DNA of 7,118 bases from Synechococcus sp. CO36386bin_37. GTDB taxonomy: Bacteria; Cyanobacteriota; Cyanobacteriia; PCC-6307; Cyanobiaceae. A program made the translations under genes and the position numbers. This document shows positions 1 to 5,803 of the stretch, piece after piece. The stretch's first letter is position 1; every line of letters begins with the position of its first letter. Under the pieces are notes generated by a model. The model was not told the origin of the DNA. It ran no database searches and worked only from the letters and a program-made list of their open reading frames with translations. The stretch spans positions 1-7,118 of the forward strand of contig WTGE01000140.1 in the NCBI GenBank assembly GCA_011525445.1, read 5' to 3'.

Positions 1-1
1 C

Positions 2-103
2 ACTCACCCACTGGAAGACGTTGATAATTGGTACGCCGAGGAAGATGGCCTGTTTGATTCAGAACTTGGAATTTCTGATGATCAAGAGCTCATCTCAGCC
101 TGA
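2..103 (+). CDS. C-terminal end of an unidentified protein (partial)
   Basis: This open frame enters from the left edge and stops at TGA 101-103, giving 33 residues. The tail is strongly acidic, with many Asp and Glu, and contains the stretch EDVDNWYAEEDGLFDSEL. I do not recognise the protein. I prefer this frame over the alternative one (3-135) because its composition looks like a soluble acidic C-terminus and because an intrinsic terminator lies 38 nt downstream. Only the last part of the gene is visible, so no function can be inferred. Confidence 0.55.
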   Translation, partial: THPLEDVDNWYAEEDGLFDSELGISDDQELISA

Positions 104-141
104 AGTGTTTCGCCGCAAACCAGCAACCTGAGTTTTGCTTT

Positions 142-167
142 GCCTCTGCCTAAGCGGAGGCTTTTTT
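142..167 (+). terminator. Rho-independent terminator of the left-edge gene
   Basis: A stem GCCTC (142-146) pairs with GAGGC (157-161) around a 10-nt loop and is followed directly by six T (162-167). It lies just after the stop of the partial + strand gene and is the expected end of that transcript. Confidence 0.8.
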
Positions 168-204
168 GTGCCCCTACTCATTTCTGACGCACCCACTTTC
201 TTTC

Positions 205-426
205 CACCAGACCTGTCCCAGCTGCTGACCAAGGGATTACAAAATCAGCGGTGACAACGCATGTTTTCAGGAGAGACACCACACCCACGAAGACATGATT
301 TGCTATCCGAAGAGTCTCGCTGCTGCTTGCAGTGGAGTAGCTGTGCTGTGGGCTCACGGCCTCTCTGATGCAACTCTCGTCATTGCACCCTTGACTCCAC
401 AGGCAGGTAGTCCATGCCATGCCTAG
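205..426 (+). pseudogene. Degenerate copy of the small secreted-protein gene at 3929-4117
   Basis: The frame from ATG 295 encodes 43 residues ending at TAG 424-426. It aligns by eye with the start of the 62-aa protein at 3929: M-x-x-x-P-x-(S/T)-L-A-x-A-x-S-G-(V/I)-A-V-L-x-A near the N-terminus and A-T-L-V-x-A-P-x-x-x-Q-A near the predicted cleavage site. After that the similarity ends, and the two-cysteine mature part of the intact protein is missing. The upstream DNA is also shared: CACCAGA (205-211), CTGCTGACCA (222-231), AAAATCAGCGG (241-251) and GGAGAGA (270-276) recur in the same order at 3826-3908. The hydrophobic core of the signal peptide is broken by W, H and D. This is best read as a duplicated and decayed gene with its leader. 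A shortened peptide that is still translated cannot be excluded. Confidence 0.6.
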
Positions 427-544
427 CAGATGTCAGAGGCTGACCCCTCCCAAGGCCGAATTTGTAAATATGGCGACGGGCAGGTTTCTCTTGACCACGG
501 TGATTGGCGCTTGCTTTTAGTGCACCCCAGTACAACCAAGGCCT

Positions 545-1267
545 TTAAAAGGCGCAGTCGGTAGGCATTACTGCGATATCTCGAATGCAGATGTGGGATG
601 GCTGCTGCCAGCAGAACAGCACGATTGCAGCCAGCTCCGCTGGGCTGATGAAGGTGGGGTTGCCGAGCATTTCGCAGTACTGCTCAAAGCTGATCCCCAT
701 CTTCTGGTGAATGGCGGTGCGGATCAGTCCTGGCGCAACGTTGATGACGCGGACGTTGTGCTCGGCCTCCGACATGTTCATACTCTCGCCGAGGGATCGA
801 ACGGCGTGCTTGCAGGCGTGGTACACCGGTGCACCTGGTGCGGGCTTGCGATCTCCGATCGAGCTGATGTTGATGATCGTGCCGCTCTTACGTTCACGCA
901 TTCCCGGCAGCACAAGGTGGATGCCGTTCATCACCCCTGTGATCATGGTGTCGACCTCTTCGGCGACTTGGGCCAGGCTCAGACTCTCCAGGCCCCCAAT
1001 GTGGATCATTCCTGCGTTGTTGATAAGGCATCCCGTTGGTCCGTACTGGCTTTCTGCATCAGTGATCGCGGCCCCCAGTTCATCGGCAGCACTTACATCA
1101 AGTTGGCGATAAAGAACAGGTTGACTCTCCAGTTCAGGGTGAGTCTCTAGGTGTCTAGAAATCAGCAGGCAGGGATGTCCAGCGGCTGAAAAGACTTTGG
1201 CCAGGGCACGACCGATCCCGGCACCAGCGCCGGTGACCACAACAAGTTCTGCCGCCATGGATGCCAT
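545..1267 (-). CDS. Short-chain dehydrogenase/reductase (SDR), NAD(P)-dependent
   Basis: This is a complete 240-aa classical SDR, the usual length for the family, and should be a soluble Rossmann-fold oxidoreductase acting on a carbonyl or alcohol. The cofactor motif TGAGAGIG is at residues 12-19. The Asp of the adenine pocket is D57 and NNAG is at 83-86. The catalytic tetrad is visible as N114, S136, Y149 and K153, with Y-H-A-C-K at 149-153 and the usual Ser-Tyr spacing of 13, followed by PG at 179-180. S37-R38 after strand 2 suggests a preference for NADP(H), which is an inference. The substrate cannot be told from sequence. Two starts are possible: ATG 1267 and, three codons later, ATG 1258. 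Neither has a strong Shine-Dalgarno site. It stands alone on its strand, so context gives no pathway. The + strand ORFs across it are shadows. Confidence 0.93.
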   Translation of the reverse strand: MASMAAELVVVTGAGAGIGRALAKVFSAAGHPCLLISRHLETHPELESQPVLYRQLDVSAADELGAAITDAESQYGPTGCLINNAGMIHIGGLESLSLAQVAEEVDTMITGVMNGIHLVLPGMRERKSGTIINISSIGDRKPAPGAPVYHACKHAVRSLGESMNMSEAEHNVRVINVAPGLIRTAIHQKMGISFEQYCEMLGNPTFISPAELAAIVLFCWQQPSHICIRDIAVMPTDCAF

Positions 1268-1360
1268 CCGTCTGCAGTTCCAAGGTGGCCTTTGCTGGCC
1301 TCAGCTGCCCATTTCTGCCGAATCAGCTGGGATTTTGATACTCAGAGCTCAGTTCTAACA

Positions 1361-1470
1361 GGGGCGTCGACTGGCCCCACAAGAGAAATAATGATCAAGC
1401 CTCCACAATGAGGGACAATGAACATCGGAAATAGTGCCTCGGCCTATGTTTTGGCTGAGGCTTTTGTCTT
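1361..1470 (+). ncRNA. Candidate small RNA with three hairpins and a terminator
   Basis: Between the divergently placed SDR start and the end of the coiled-coil gene, the + strand holds three consecutive stem-loops. They are GGGGC/GCCCC (1361-1378, 8-nt loop), CCTC/GAGG (1400-1413, 6-nt loop) and a strong terminator stem (1436-1461) with a T-rich tail. No upstream + strand gene ends here, so the terminator needs a short transcript of its own. A weak promoter-like TTGATA (about 1335) and TAACAG (about 1356) lie upstream, but their spacing is short. The segment carries CCTCC (1400-1404), which is complementary to a Shine-Dalgarno core. A tiny ORF (ATG 1409, 8 codons, stop just before the terminator) also fits inside. 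I cannot assign it to a known family. Confidence 0.4.
1436..1470 (+). terminator. Strong intrinsic terminator, + strand
   Basis: GCCTCGGCC (1436-1444) pairs with GGCTGAGGC (1453-1461), giving nine pairs including one G-U, with an 8-nt loop. TTTTGTCTT follows (1462-1470). The opposite strand lacks a T tract after the stem, so the orientation is +. It could still act as a weak hairpin at the end of the minus-strand coiled-coil gene, whose stop is at 1498. Confidence 0.75.
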
Positions 1471-1497
1471 GCTTCAGGTGGTTCAAAATAAAGCCAG

Positions 1498-1974
1498 TCA
1501 AGCAACGTCAAGTTCCAGCGAAGAAAACTGGCTTGTCTTGTTGATCGGTTCACTATTTTGCACATCGTTTAGGACTCGGATTGAGCTTGCTGCTTCGGAA
1601 TTGAGGCCAATGAAAGCAATTTTGGAGTGCGTACTTGTTTTTCGGAATTTCAAGGCCATCTCATTGAGTTGAGCCATCAACTGCTCGACCTGAGTCCCCA
1701 GGCGCTCGTTCTCTGTGATCAGCAGCCTTTGGCTCTCAAGTACTGGTGCTAAGCGCTGTGAGAACTTGTTTTCAAAAATCTCGGGCAGTTTCTCGAGTAG
1801 TTCTTCTAACTCTTTGAGCTTGGAAACGGCCTGGTCTCTCTCAAGTTCTAAGCGAGCTACTCGGCTTTGCTCTCTGGCGCTCTTCTTATTGTTGCGCTTC
1901 TTCCTTTTGGGCTTTGTCGGTTTGTTGTTCTCTTTGAATGAGCCTTTCTGCCCAGCTGTCACCTCCATCTGCAT
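1498..1974 (-). CDS. Small basic coiled-coil protein, function unknown
   Basis: The protein is 158 aa when started at ATG 1974. The TTG one codon upstream and the ATG at 1968 are alternatives. I chose 1974 because AGGG lies a few bases before it. Residues about 10-40 form a very basic, Lys/Arg/Asn-rich segment (NKPTKPKRKKRNNKKSAREQ). A long helix with heptad-like Leu and Glu follows, from about 40 to 110: LELERDQAVSKLKELEELLE, then ITENERLGTQVEQLMAQLNEM. The C-terminal 45 residues are polar and look unstructured. There is no signal peptide or membrane segment. The basic head with a coiled-coil rod suggests binding of nucleic acid or another protein, but this is inference, and I do not recognise the family. 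It is not in an obvious operon. Confidence 0.7.
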   Translation of the reverse strand: MQMEVTAGQKGSFKENNKPTKPKRKKRNNKKSAREQSRVARLELERDQAVSKLKELEELLEKLPEIFENKFSQRLAPVLESQRLLITENERLGTQVEQLMAQLNEMALKFRKTSTHSKIAFIGLNSEAASSIRVLNDVQNSEPINKTSQFSSLELDVA

Positions 1975-1984
1975 CAACCCTGCC

Positions 1985-2297
1985 TAGCTGGCGAGAACTT
2001 ATCGCTATTCGCCCTTCCTCAGGGGCCCGATGGAGCTGCCCTGAAAAATGGTCTACAAATGGACGGAGCAGTCAAAAGCGTGCTTATCACGCGCTGCCCC
2101 CCCCAGGTGATTCTTCGGATCCTTTGGACTGCATTGGTTTTATTGACGCCCCGTGTTGAACTCGACTCAACGACCGGCTACTGAGACAACGAGAAGATTC
2201 ACAATTAAAGACTTGGTTTTTCCGGCAATGACTGTCAGCGCTGGTACGAGCGCTCTTGGGATGCTTTGGCAATGACGCTAGTGCCCCCTTTTTCAGG
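1985..2297. other. Intergenic stretch without a supported gene
   Basis: The stretch has several overlapping short open frames on both strands, none with coding character or a ribosome site. It contains a run of eight or so C near 2099-2106 and a perfect hairpin made of two self-complementary AGCGCT blocks (2237-2242 and 2249-2254). A weak GGCA/TGCC hairpin followed by CCCTTTTT (about 2268-2295) may be a terminator remnant. Nothing here earns a gene call. Confidence 0.4.
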
Positions 2298-2311
2298 ATG
2301 CATCCCCACGT

Positions 2312-2692
2312 TTGTTGAGGCCTTTCTTCCTGCTGATCTGGCATCTTGTCGTTTGGTTATCGCCATCTTCTGCCTGGGCTGATCCGAACGTCACGACCAA
2401 GAGGTGTTGGGATGGCGACACCTGCCGCACGAGCGCTGGCGACAAGATGCGCCTAGTCACCATCAAGACCTCTGCCTGGCTGGCCCCAGGGCCCACCTTG
2501 GCCAATCCCAAAAAAAGCTCCACGGGATTGCCGACGTCTCACACTCGTGGGCAAACAGGTAGAGATCCGTCAAACCACCAAGGATCGTTATGGCCGCAGT
2601 GAGGCCGAGCATTTTTGAGAGGGCCTCAAATCACTCGGTGGGACGTATGGCGGGAGATGGTCACCCGTGGTCGTACTTTCGATGTCCAGTAG
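2312..2692 (+). pseudogene. Decayed secreted thermonuclease (SNase-like) gene
   Basis: The first frame (TTG 2312; the original start may be ATG 2298 in another frame) reads as a signal peptide ending SSAWA, then RCWDGDTCRTSAGDKMRLVTI. This is the DGDT core and the RL strand of staphylococcal-nuclease-like proteins. In known nucleases the following motif is D-T-P-E; here it is K-T-S-A, so the equivalents of catalytic Asp40 and Glu43 are lost. At the A7 run (2510-2516) the match moves to another frame: LTLVGKQVEIRQTTKDRYGR then SEAEHF, where DRYGR holds the equivalent of Arg87, before TGA 2616-2618. At the T5 run (2612-2616) it returns to the first frame (WREMVTRGRTF) and ends at TAG 2690-2692, short of the usual C-terminus. 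Two frameshifts, a premature stop and lost active-site residues argue for a true pseudogene. Confidence 0.8.
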
Positions 2693-2785
2693 GCGGAGTA
2701 ATGGCTCATGACTCGATAAGCCACAGTCTGTTGGCATGCTTTGCCTTGATGCTTGCTATCAATAAGAAGTCACGCCAAACAACCG

Positions 2786-3001
2786 ATGACGCGGTTATTT
2801 CTTGCTGCACTAATCCTCGCTGCTGGTACCCCTGCAATGGCTGGAGCAGGGGTGGGGCAATCCATTTGGAAGCAAGGGCAGGCTTATCAGAGAGCGATTA
2901 AAAACAAACCTGCTGATGCCAAGGTGACCAGCAGTAACTGCCATGCGAACTACTCAAGTGGCGAAAACACCGTTTACACCTGCACAGTGATGTGGGAGTG
3001 A
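2786..3001 (+). CDS. Small exported protein with two cysteines, function unknown
   Basis: This 71-aa protein starts at ATG 2786 with a textbook signal peptide: MTR, a hydrophobic core LFLAALILAAG, then a predicted cleavage after TPAMA (residue about 19). The mature part is about 52 aa and contains Cys52 and Cys66 in SNCHANYSSG and YTCTVMW, a likely disulfide. An upstream TTG at 2753 is in frame but would bury the signal peptide, so ATG 2786 is preferred. No clear Shine-Dalgarno site is present. The stop is three bases before the ATG of the next small gene, so the two are probably one transcript. I do not recognise a named family. Export to the periplasm or outside is inferred from the signal peptide. 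Confidence 0.7.
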   Translation: MTRLFLAALILAAGTPAMAGAGVGQSIWKQGQAYQRAIKNKPADAKVTSSNCHANYSSGENTVYTCTVMWE

Positions 3002-3004
3002 CTG

Positions 3005-3136
3005 ATGAAGTTGGTGCTTTGGTTGGTCGGAGCCACGTTCGTTGTCGGACTTGCTGGCATGGCTCTGGTGCAGTTGGAAGCGCGTAATGGCGACATGCCT
3101 GAGGGGCCAGGCTCAATGCCGGTTGGCGGGAATTAA
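3005..3136 (+). CDS. 43-aa membrane micropeptide, function unknown
   Basis: ATG 3005 begins 3 nt after the stop of the exported 71-aa protein. It is preceded by GGGAG (2994-2998) at a 6-nt spacing, one of the best ribosome sites in the window. The 43 residues start with a single hydrophobic segment, LVLWLVGATFVVGLAGMALV (residues 3-22). A short polar tail rich in Gly, Pro and Met follows (residues 23-43). It is either a single-pass membrane peptide or an uncleaved signal anchor. The close spacing and ribosome site suggest co-expression with the upstream gene. The short length leaves some doubt. No family is recognised. Confidence 0.55.
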   Translation: MKLVLWLVGATFVVGLAGMALVQLEARNGDMPEGPGSMPVGGN

Positions 3137-3196
3137 ACAAACGCTGGCCCCCAACCGATCTTGCCGGCAGGCTCAGCTAACCAACCCAGCCTCGGC

Positions 3197-3403
3197 TCAG
3201 GCCGCAAGGTCGCTCATCAGCATCCTTTGGGAAACGCTTAGAAGTTGTAGAGGCACGTCCTTTAGAAGCTTTAGCTCAGTCTCATCAGATAAAGCAGCAT
3301 GAATCGTGACCCCGTCCGAGTTGGTGTAACTGAACACGTCTTCTGGTGCATCCTCGGTATCAACGTCGATCAGGCTTCCGTCGCGCAGCAAGAATTTCGT
3401 CAT
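3197..3403 (-). CDS. Small acidic protein, function unknown
   Basis: This 68-aa ORF runs from ATG 3403 to TGA 3199-3197. It is acidic and has ordinary protein-like composition: MTKFLLRDGSLIDVDTEDAP, then a segment with DGVTIHAALSDETELKLL and a hydrophobic C-terminal third. It has no signal peptide, membrane segment or cysteines. The predicted fold would be mixed strand and helix, but I recognise no family. No Shine-Dalgarno site is visible. The ATG overlaps the TAA of a long upstream minus-strand frame (TAATG), which I otherwise judge to be non-coding. It is convergent with the 43-aa membrane peptide gene, which ends 61 nt away. Confidence 0.5.
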   Translation of the reverse strand: MTKFLLRDGSLIDVDTEDAPEDVFSYTNSDGVTIHAALSDETELKLLKDVPLQLLSVSQRMLMSDLAA

Positions 3404-3795
3404 TAGCGGCTAGCGAGTGGCAGCCCAAGGAAACTCTTTGACGCATGGAGTTGCCAGTAGATGGAGGACATGCGGAACAGGTTTTGAAACGGCCCCCTTA
3501 CAAGGAGGAGTGCTGACTTTGTGATGCAATCGGCCTGGCTGTCGTATCGGCTTTTTGCTTGTGCCTTTAACCGCAGTGGTGAAGCTGAGATAGGGCTACT
3601 GGCTGGACTGCTCTCGGCATCGTCCGCAGAATTTGAGCTAACGATCTGCGTTGCAGTCGCTTTGCCTGATTCGCGCAGAACTAAAGCCTGCCGATGAGGA
3701 CAGTGCTGCACTGCTTTGTCAGGGCGGACGCCTTTAACTGACCAAAAATGACATTTAACTGCCCCTGCTTTGGGGGGTGGATGGAAGATGTCCAA
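3404..3795. other. Intergenic stretch, no confident gene
   Basis: One weak candidate is a + strand frame from GTG 3521 or ATG 3524 to TGA 3695-3697 (57 aa from the ATG). An AAGGAGG (3502-3508) lies upstream, but 12 to 15 nt away, which is too far for a normal ribosome site. Its product has no recognisable motif. The long minus-strand frame across this stretch is rich in His, Cys and Ser and looks like a chance translation. A short hairpin GTCAG/CTGAC surrounds GGCG/CGCC near 3719-3740. I see no repeat or mobile element. Confidence 0.35.
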
Positions 3796-3796
3796 A

Positions 3797-3825
3797 CCCC
3801 ATTCCCGATGGGGGCACCTGTTTTT
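3797..3825 (+). terminator. Possible terminator hairpin upstream of the small secreted-protein cassette
   Basis: CCCCAT (3797-3802) pairs with ATGGGG (3808-3813) around a 5-nt loop. The T run (3821-3825) begins 7 nt after the stem, which is further than ideal. On the minus strand only three T follow the stem. It marks the left border of the sequence shared with the copy at 205-426, so it may insulate that gene from upstream transcription. Confidence 0.4.
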
Positions 3826-3928
3826 CACCAGAACTATTCCAACTGCTGACCAGGGGGTTACCAGAGCTTCAAAAAATCAGCGGAGATGGTGCAGGTGTCC
3901 GGGAGAGATCCCACAACCGCCTGACGCG
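3826..3928 (+). promoter_or_regulatory. Conserved leader or promoter region shared by both gene copies
   Basis: Ordered blocks CACCAGA (3826-3832), CTGCTGACCA (3843-3852), AAAATCAGCGG (3873-3883) and GGAGAGA (3902-3908) match those before the degenerate copy (205-294). They are non-coding in both places, because the reading frames are not conserved. GGAGAGA sits about 20 nt before the ATG, too far for a standard ribosome site, so it may be part of a structured leader. A functional role is inference, since recent duplication alone could explain the match. Confidence 0.35.
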
Positions 3929-4117
3929 ATGACCCGCTCCCCCAATACCCTGGCTGTTGCTTTCAGCGGAATCGCTGTGCTGTTGGCTCCAGCCATCGCC
4001 GTTGCAACTCTCGTCACTGCACCTGTTCCTGCTCAAGCTGACGAAGCAGCCAGCCAGTTCGACCAGGCCTATTGCTTCACGGCAACCGGCGCAGAGCGCT
4101 GGAAAGGCTGCCGTTGA
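3929..4117 (+). CDS. Small secreted protein with two cysteines, function unknown
   Basis: The 62-aa ORF starts at ATG 3929. Residues about 8-32 form a long hydrophobic signal segment, followed by APVPAQA (31-37), a good signal peptidase site. The predicted mature part is only 25 residues, DEAASQFDQAYCFTATGAER plus WKGCR, with cysteines at 49 and 61. A mature peptide of this size with a Cys pair could be a disulfide-closed peptide, but I know of no family. The frame is open further upstream (to 3770), but that part crosses the hairpin and lies within the non-coding leader, so ATG 3929 is preferred. A decayed relative lies at 295-426, and a 34-aa ORF follows 33 nt downstream. No lanthipeptide-type leader motif is seen. 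Confidence 0.6.
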   Translation: MTRSPNTLAVAFSGIAVLLAPAIAVATLVTAPVPAQADEAASQFDQAYCFTATGAERWKGCR

Positions 4118-4150
4118 GCCGTAGTGATTACAGCCTCTGGAGCCTTACTC

Positions 4151-4255
4151 ATGACTGAGATGAACTCTCAAACTTTGCAGCGCCAACTGGCTGCCATTCG
4201 CATCGCCCAAACAAAGGCATTGCTTCTCGCATGGGCCAGAGAGCGGCGGGCTTAA
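4151..4255 (+). CDS. 34-aa peptide ORF, probably helical
   Basis: ATG 4151 is preceded by GGAG (4139-4142) with an 8-nt spacer, a good ribosome site, and the frame ends at TAA 4253-4255. The peptide starts MTEMNSQTLQRQLAAIRIAQ and ends in ALLLAWARERRA. It would form a basic amphipathic helix with a hydrophobic central stretch. It follows the secreted 62-aa protein by 33 nt on the same strand and could be co-transcribed. Its short length limits certainty, and a longer minus-strand frame overlaps it. No family is recognised. Confidence 0.4.
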   Translation: MTEMNSQTLQRQLAAIRIAQTKALLLAWARERRA

Positions 4256-4498
4256 TCGCCGAACTGCCACTTGGTGATTTCAAGAGGGCAGGACTTGCTT
4301 CGGGGCGGCCGGTCCCCTCTCGCTGATTTGCCAGTACGGAACCAAGCAGTCTTTGAAACTTCAGTGCTGCTTTTACCGGTTCTTGATGCTCGACGTGTTG
4401 GTTGTATAGGCACCTCCACACCATCCACCATCGTCTAGGCCCTCGTTGAACGACACGATAATCTCTCTGCGGGATTAGCTCCTGCTGAGCTCTCATAA

Positions 4499-4786
4499 CG
4501 CCTGACACAATCAAGCTTTCAGCAGCAATTCACCCAAAAAAGGCGGATCACTATCGCTGGGGTTGCGTTTATTCGTTGCGTAACAGGCTGTTCTGTCGCA
4601 GTCAAACAGCTCTCATTTCCAGAACGACTCACTGACAACTGGGTGGCGGTCAACAGGGACTGTTCGCAATCAAGCTGGGATGCGAAGGCTGGTTATCTAT
4701 TGCAGCCGTACGCCCGCGAAGGAGCCAGCCGCACTAGCGATCACTGTTGTTTTCAGGCAACACGAAAAGGGTGTCTAAGCGATTGA
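4499..4786 (+). pseudogene. Lipoprotein-like open frame lacking a start codon
   Basis: The frame is open from just after TAA 4496-4498 to TGA 4784-4786. It contains KRRITIAGVAFIRCVTGCSV, which resembles a bacterial lipoprotein signal: a basic start, a hydrophobic core and a VTGC lipobox. A plausible polar mature part with four further cysteines follows. No ATG, GTG or TTG occurs before the lipobox. The expected start would lie at or near the A6 run (4535-4540), just before the basic residues. A lost start codon or a 5' frameshift is the simplest reading, which makes this a probable gene remnant. It converges with the Coq4-like gene, whose stop is only 9 nt away. Function is unknown, and a chance open frame is possible. 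Confidence 0.35.
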
Positions 4787-4795
4787 AATTATCAA

Positions 4796-5803
4796 TTAAC
4801 CAATGTTCCAATAACTTGTTTTGGCGCCAGGGTCTTTTCCAGGAGCAGGCATGTCAATGATGTCAACATAGTTGATGTCAAAACGCTTTCTAAGTGTGCT
4901 TATGGGTGTTTCTACGTCATCCCAGAAATTCCAGTCATGAATCAAGTCTGTATTGATTTTTGAACCAACAGCAAGTCCCCTGGTGAAGAGTTCAGGTTGG
5001 AAATTCATCGACTCTGCTTTGATACCACCAGGCAAAGTCCATGCAATGCCTAGATGAAAATCCACCAAAACCTCTGTGACCATCTCCCAGCCTACTTCGG
5101 ATCTAGCCATCGTGGCTTCAATTGCTGAAACAGCAATTTCCCCGGCATAATCTGTGTTGGTTCCTGATAAAATGTGAACACAATCGTGCTTGACCGCTGA
5201 TTCGCCAAGGTTGCCTTTCTGGCCTGGAAACTTAAACCCTCTATTTGTGTAAAAGTTGTATAATGTTTTCCCGAGTGTGCCTGTTTCAAGCCTGGAAAGT
5301 TGCTTGTAAACATCGGCTCTTTGCTTGTCGCCAGCAAGACTGTGAATCTCTCTAATAATGGATTTAAGTTTTTGAATAGGGGATCCCGGGGTGAATTCAT
5401 TTACAGCTCTTCGGCTGTAATGAATCAAAGCTTTTTTGATGCGGCCATTTGCAAGGTTGTTGAGATCCTGCAGCGAGCCAGGAGATAGATTTGCTTCGCG
5501 AGCATAGTGATCAACTCGTTGGACATCCTCGTCATGCAGCTTGCCGGACAAGTAGGGCGTGATAATCAAAAGTTGCAGTGATTGCCGGAGTTGGTGTTCG
5601 TCTGAGAAAATCTCAGTGAATCTTTCTGGCGTTGAACATGGGAGTTTGTCAAGATCAATCTCTGGCATTGAGAGCAAATGATCGCGTAGACCCTTCGCAA
5701 AATGTCTGGCAGGCTGATGCTTATCGTCTCGATCTGGTGCAACGGTAAGGATTGCTGACAGCAGTTCGGCAGCTTGTTCAAAGGTATAACCAGTATCAAA
5801 CAT
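4796..5803 (-). CDS. Coq4-like protein with an N-terminal TerB-like domain
   Basis: This 335-aa protein has two parts. Residues about 10-135 are helical. The stretch LRQSLQLLIITPYLSGKLHD (72-91), then DVQRVDHYAREANLSPGSLQ (93-112), resembles TerB-like helical domains (moderate confidence). Residues about 165-315 resemble Coq4: LETGTLGKTLYNFY, then GNLGESAVKHDCVHILSG and AGEIAVSAIEA. The Coq4 metal motif HDxxH-x11-E is exact: H206, D207, H210 and E222. Coq4 proteins act in ubiquinone synthesis at the membrane, where they bind polyprenyl-lipid intermediates. Whether this one acts on a quinone is not shown, and cyanobacteria make plastoquinone instead. The protein is longer than typical Coq4. 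It starts at ATG 5803, and an upstream frame is closed by a stop. There is no Shine-Dalgarno site. It is divergent from a small membrane protein gene 26 nt away. Its DNA is more AT-rich than that to the left. Confidence 0.85.
   Translation of the reverse strand: MFDTGYTFEQAAELLSAILTVAPDRDDKHQPARHFAKGLRDHLLSMPEIDLDKLPCSTPERFTEIFSDEHQLRQSLQLLIITPYLSGKLHDEDVQRVDHYAREANLSPGSLQDLNNLANGRIKKALIHYSRRAVNEFTPGSPIQKLKSIIREIHSLAGDKQRADVYKQLSRLETGTLGKTLYNFYTNRGFKFPGQKGNLGESAVKHDCVHILSGTNTDYAGEIAVSAIEATMARSEVGWEMVTEVLVDFHLGIAWTLPGGIKAESMNFQPELFTRGLAVGSKINTDLIHDWNFWDDVETPISTLRKRFDINYVDIIDMPAPGKDPGAKTSYWNIG

Noticed and set aside
178..420. 80-aa minus-strand open frame
   Set aside because: It lies antisense to the degenerate gene copy whose + strand reading matches the 3929 gene, and has no protein-like features.
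593..1150. Long + strand frames across the SDR gene
   Set aside because: The SDR on the minus strand has every family motif. The + frames are shadows rich in His, Cys and Arg.
1418..1672. 84-aa + strand frame
   Set aside because: It reads straight through the strong terminator hairpin and is antisense to the coiled-coil gene.
2237..2254. AGCGCT/AGCGCT hairpin as a terminator
   Set aside because: No T tract follows and no gene ends there.
2087..2344. 85-aa minus-strand frame in the gap before the thermonuclease remnant
   Set aside because: It has no motif or ribosome site and a Ser/Pro/Gln/Lys-rich composition typical of chance frames.
2510..2516. Programmed frameshift at A7 in the nuclease gene
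   Set aside because: The required shift is +1, not the usual -1, and lost catalytic residues plus a later stop favour decay.
2590..2901. 103-aa + strand frame starting at an ATG
   Set aside because: It is an off-frame reading of the nuclease remnant and of the start of the exported 71-aa gene.
3403..3828. 141-aa minus-strand frame overlapping the 68-aa ORF by TAATG
   Set aside because: It crosses a terminator-like hairpin, has a chance-like composition with many His, Cys and Ser, and shows no domain. The stop-start overlap alone is weak evidence.
3929..4117. Lanthipeptide (prochlorosin-like) precursor
   Set aside because: The N-terminus is a Sec-type signal peptide, with no double-Gly leader and no modification enzyme nearby.
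4149..4514. 121-aa minus-strand frame (ATG possible at 4496)
   Set aside because: It has no recognisable motif and is antisense to a short + ORF with a good ribosome site. It cannot be excluded, but I see no positive support.
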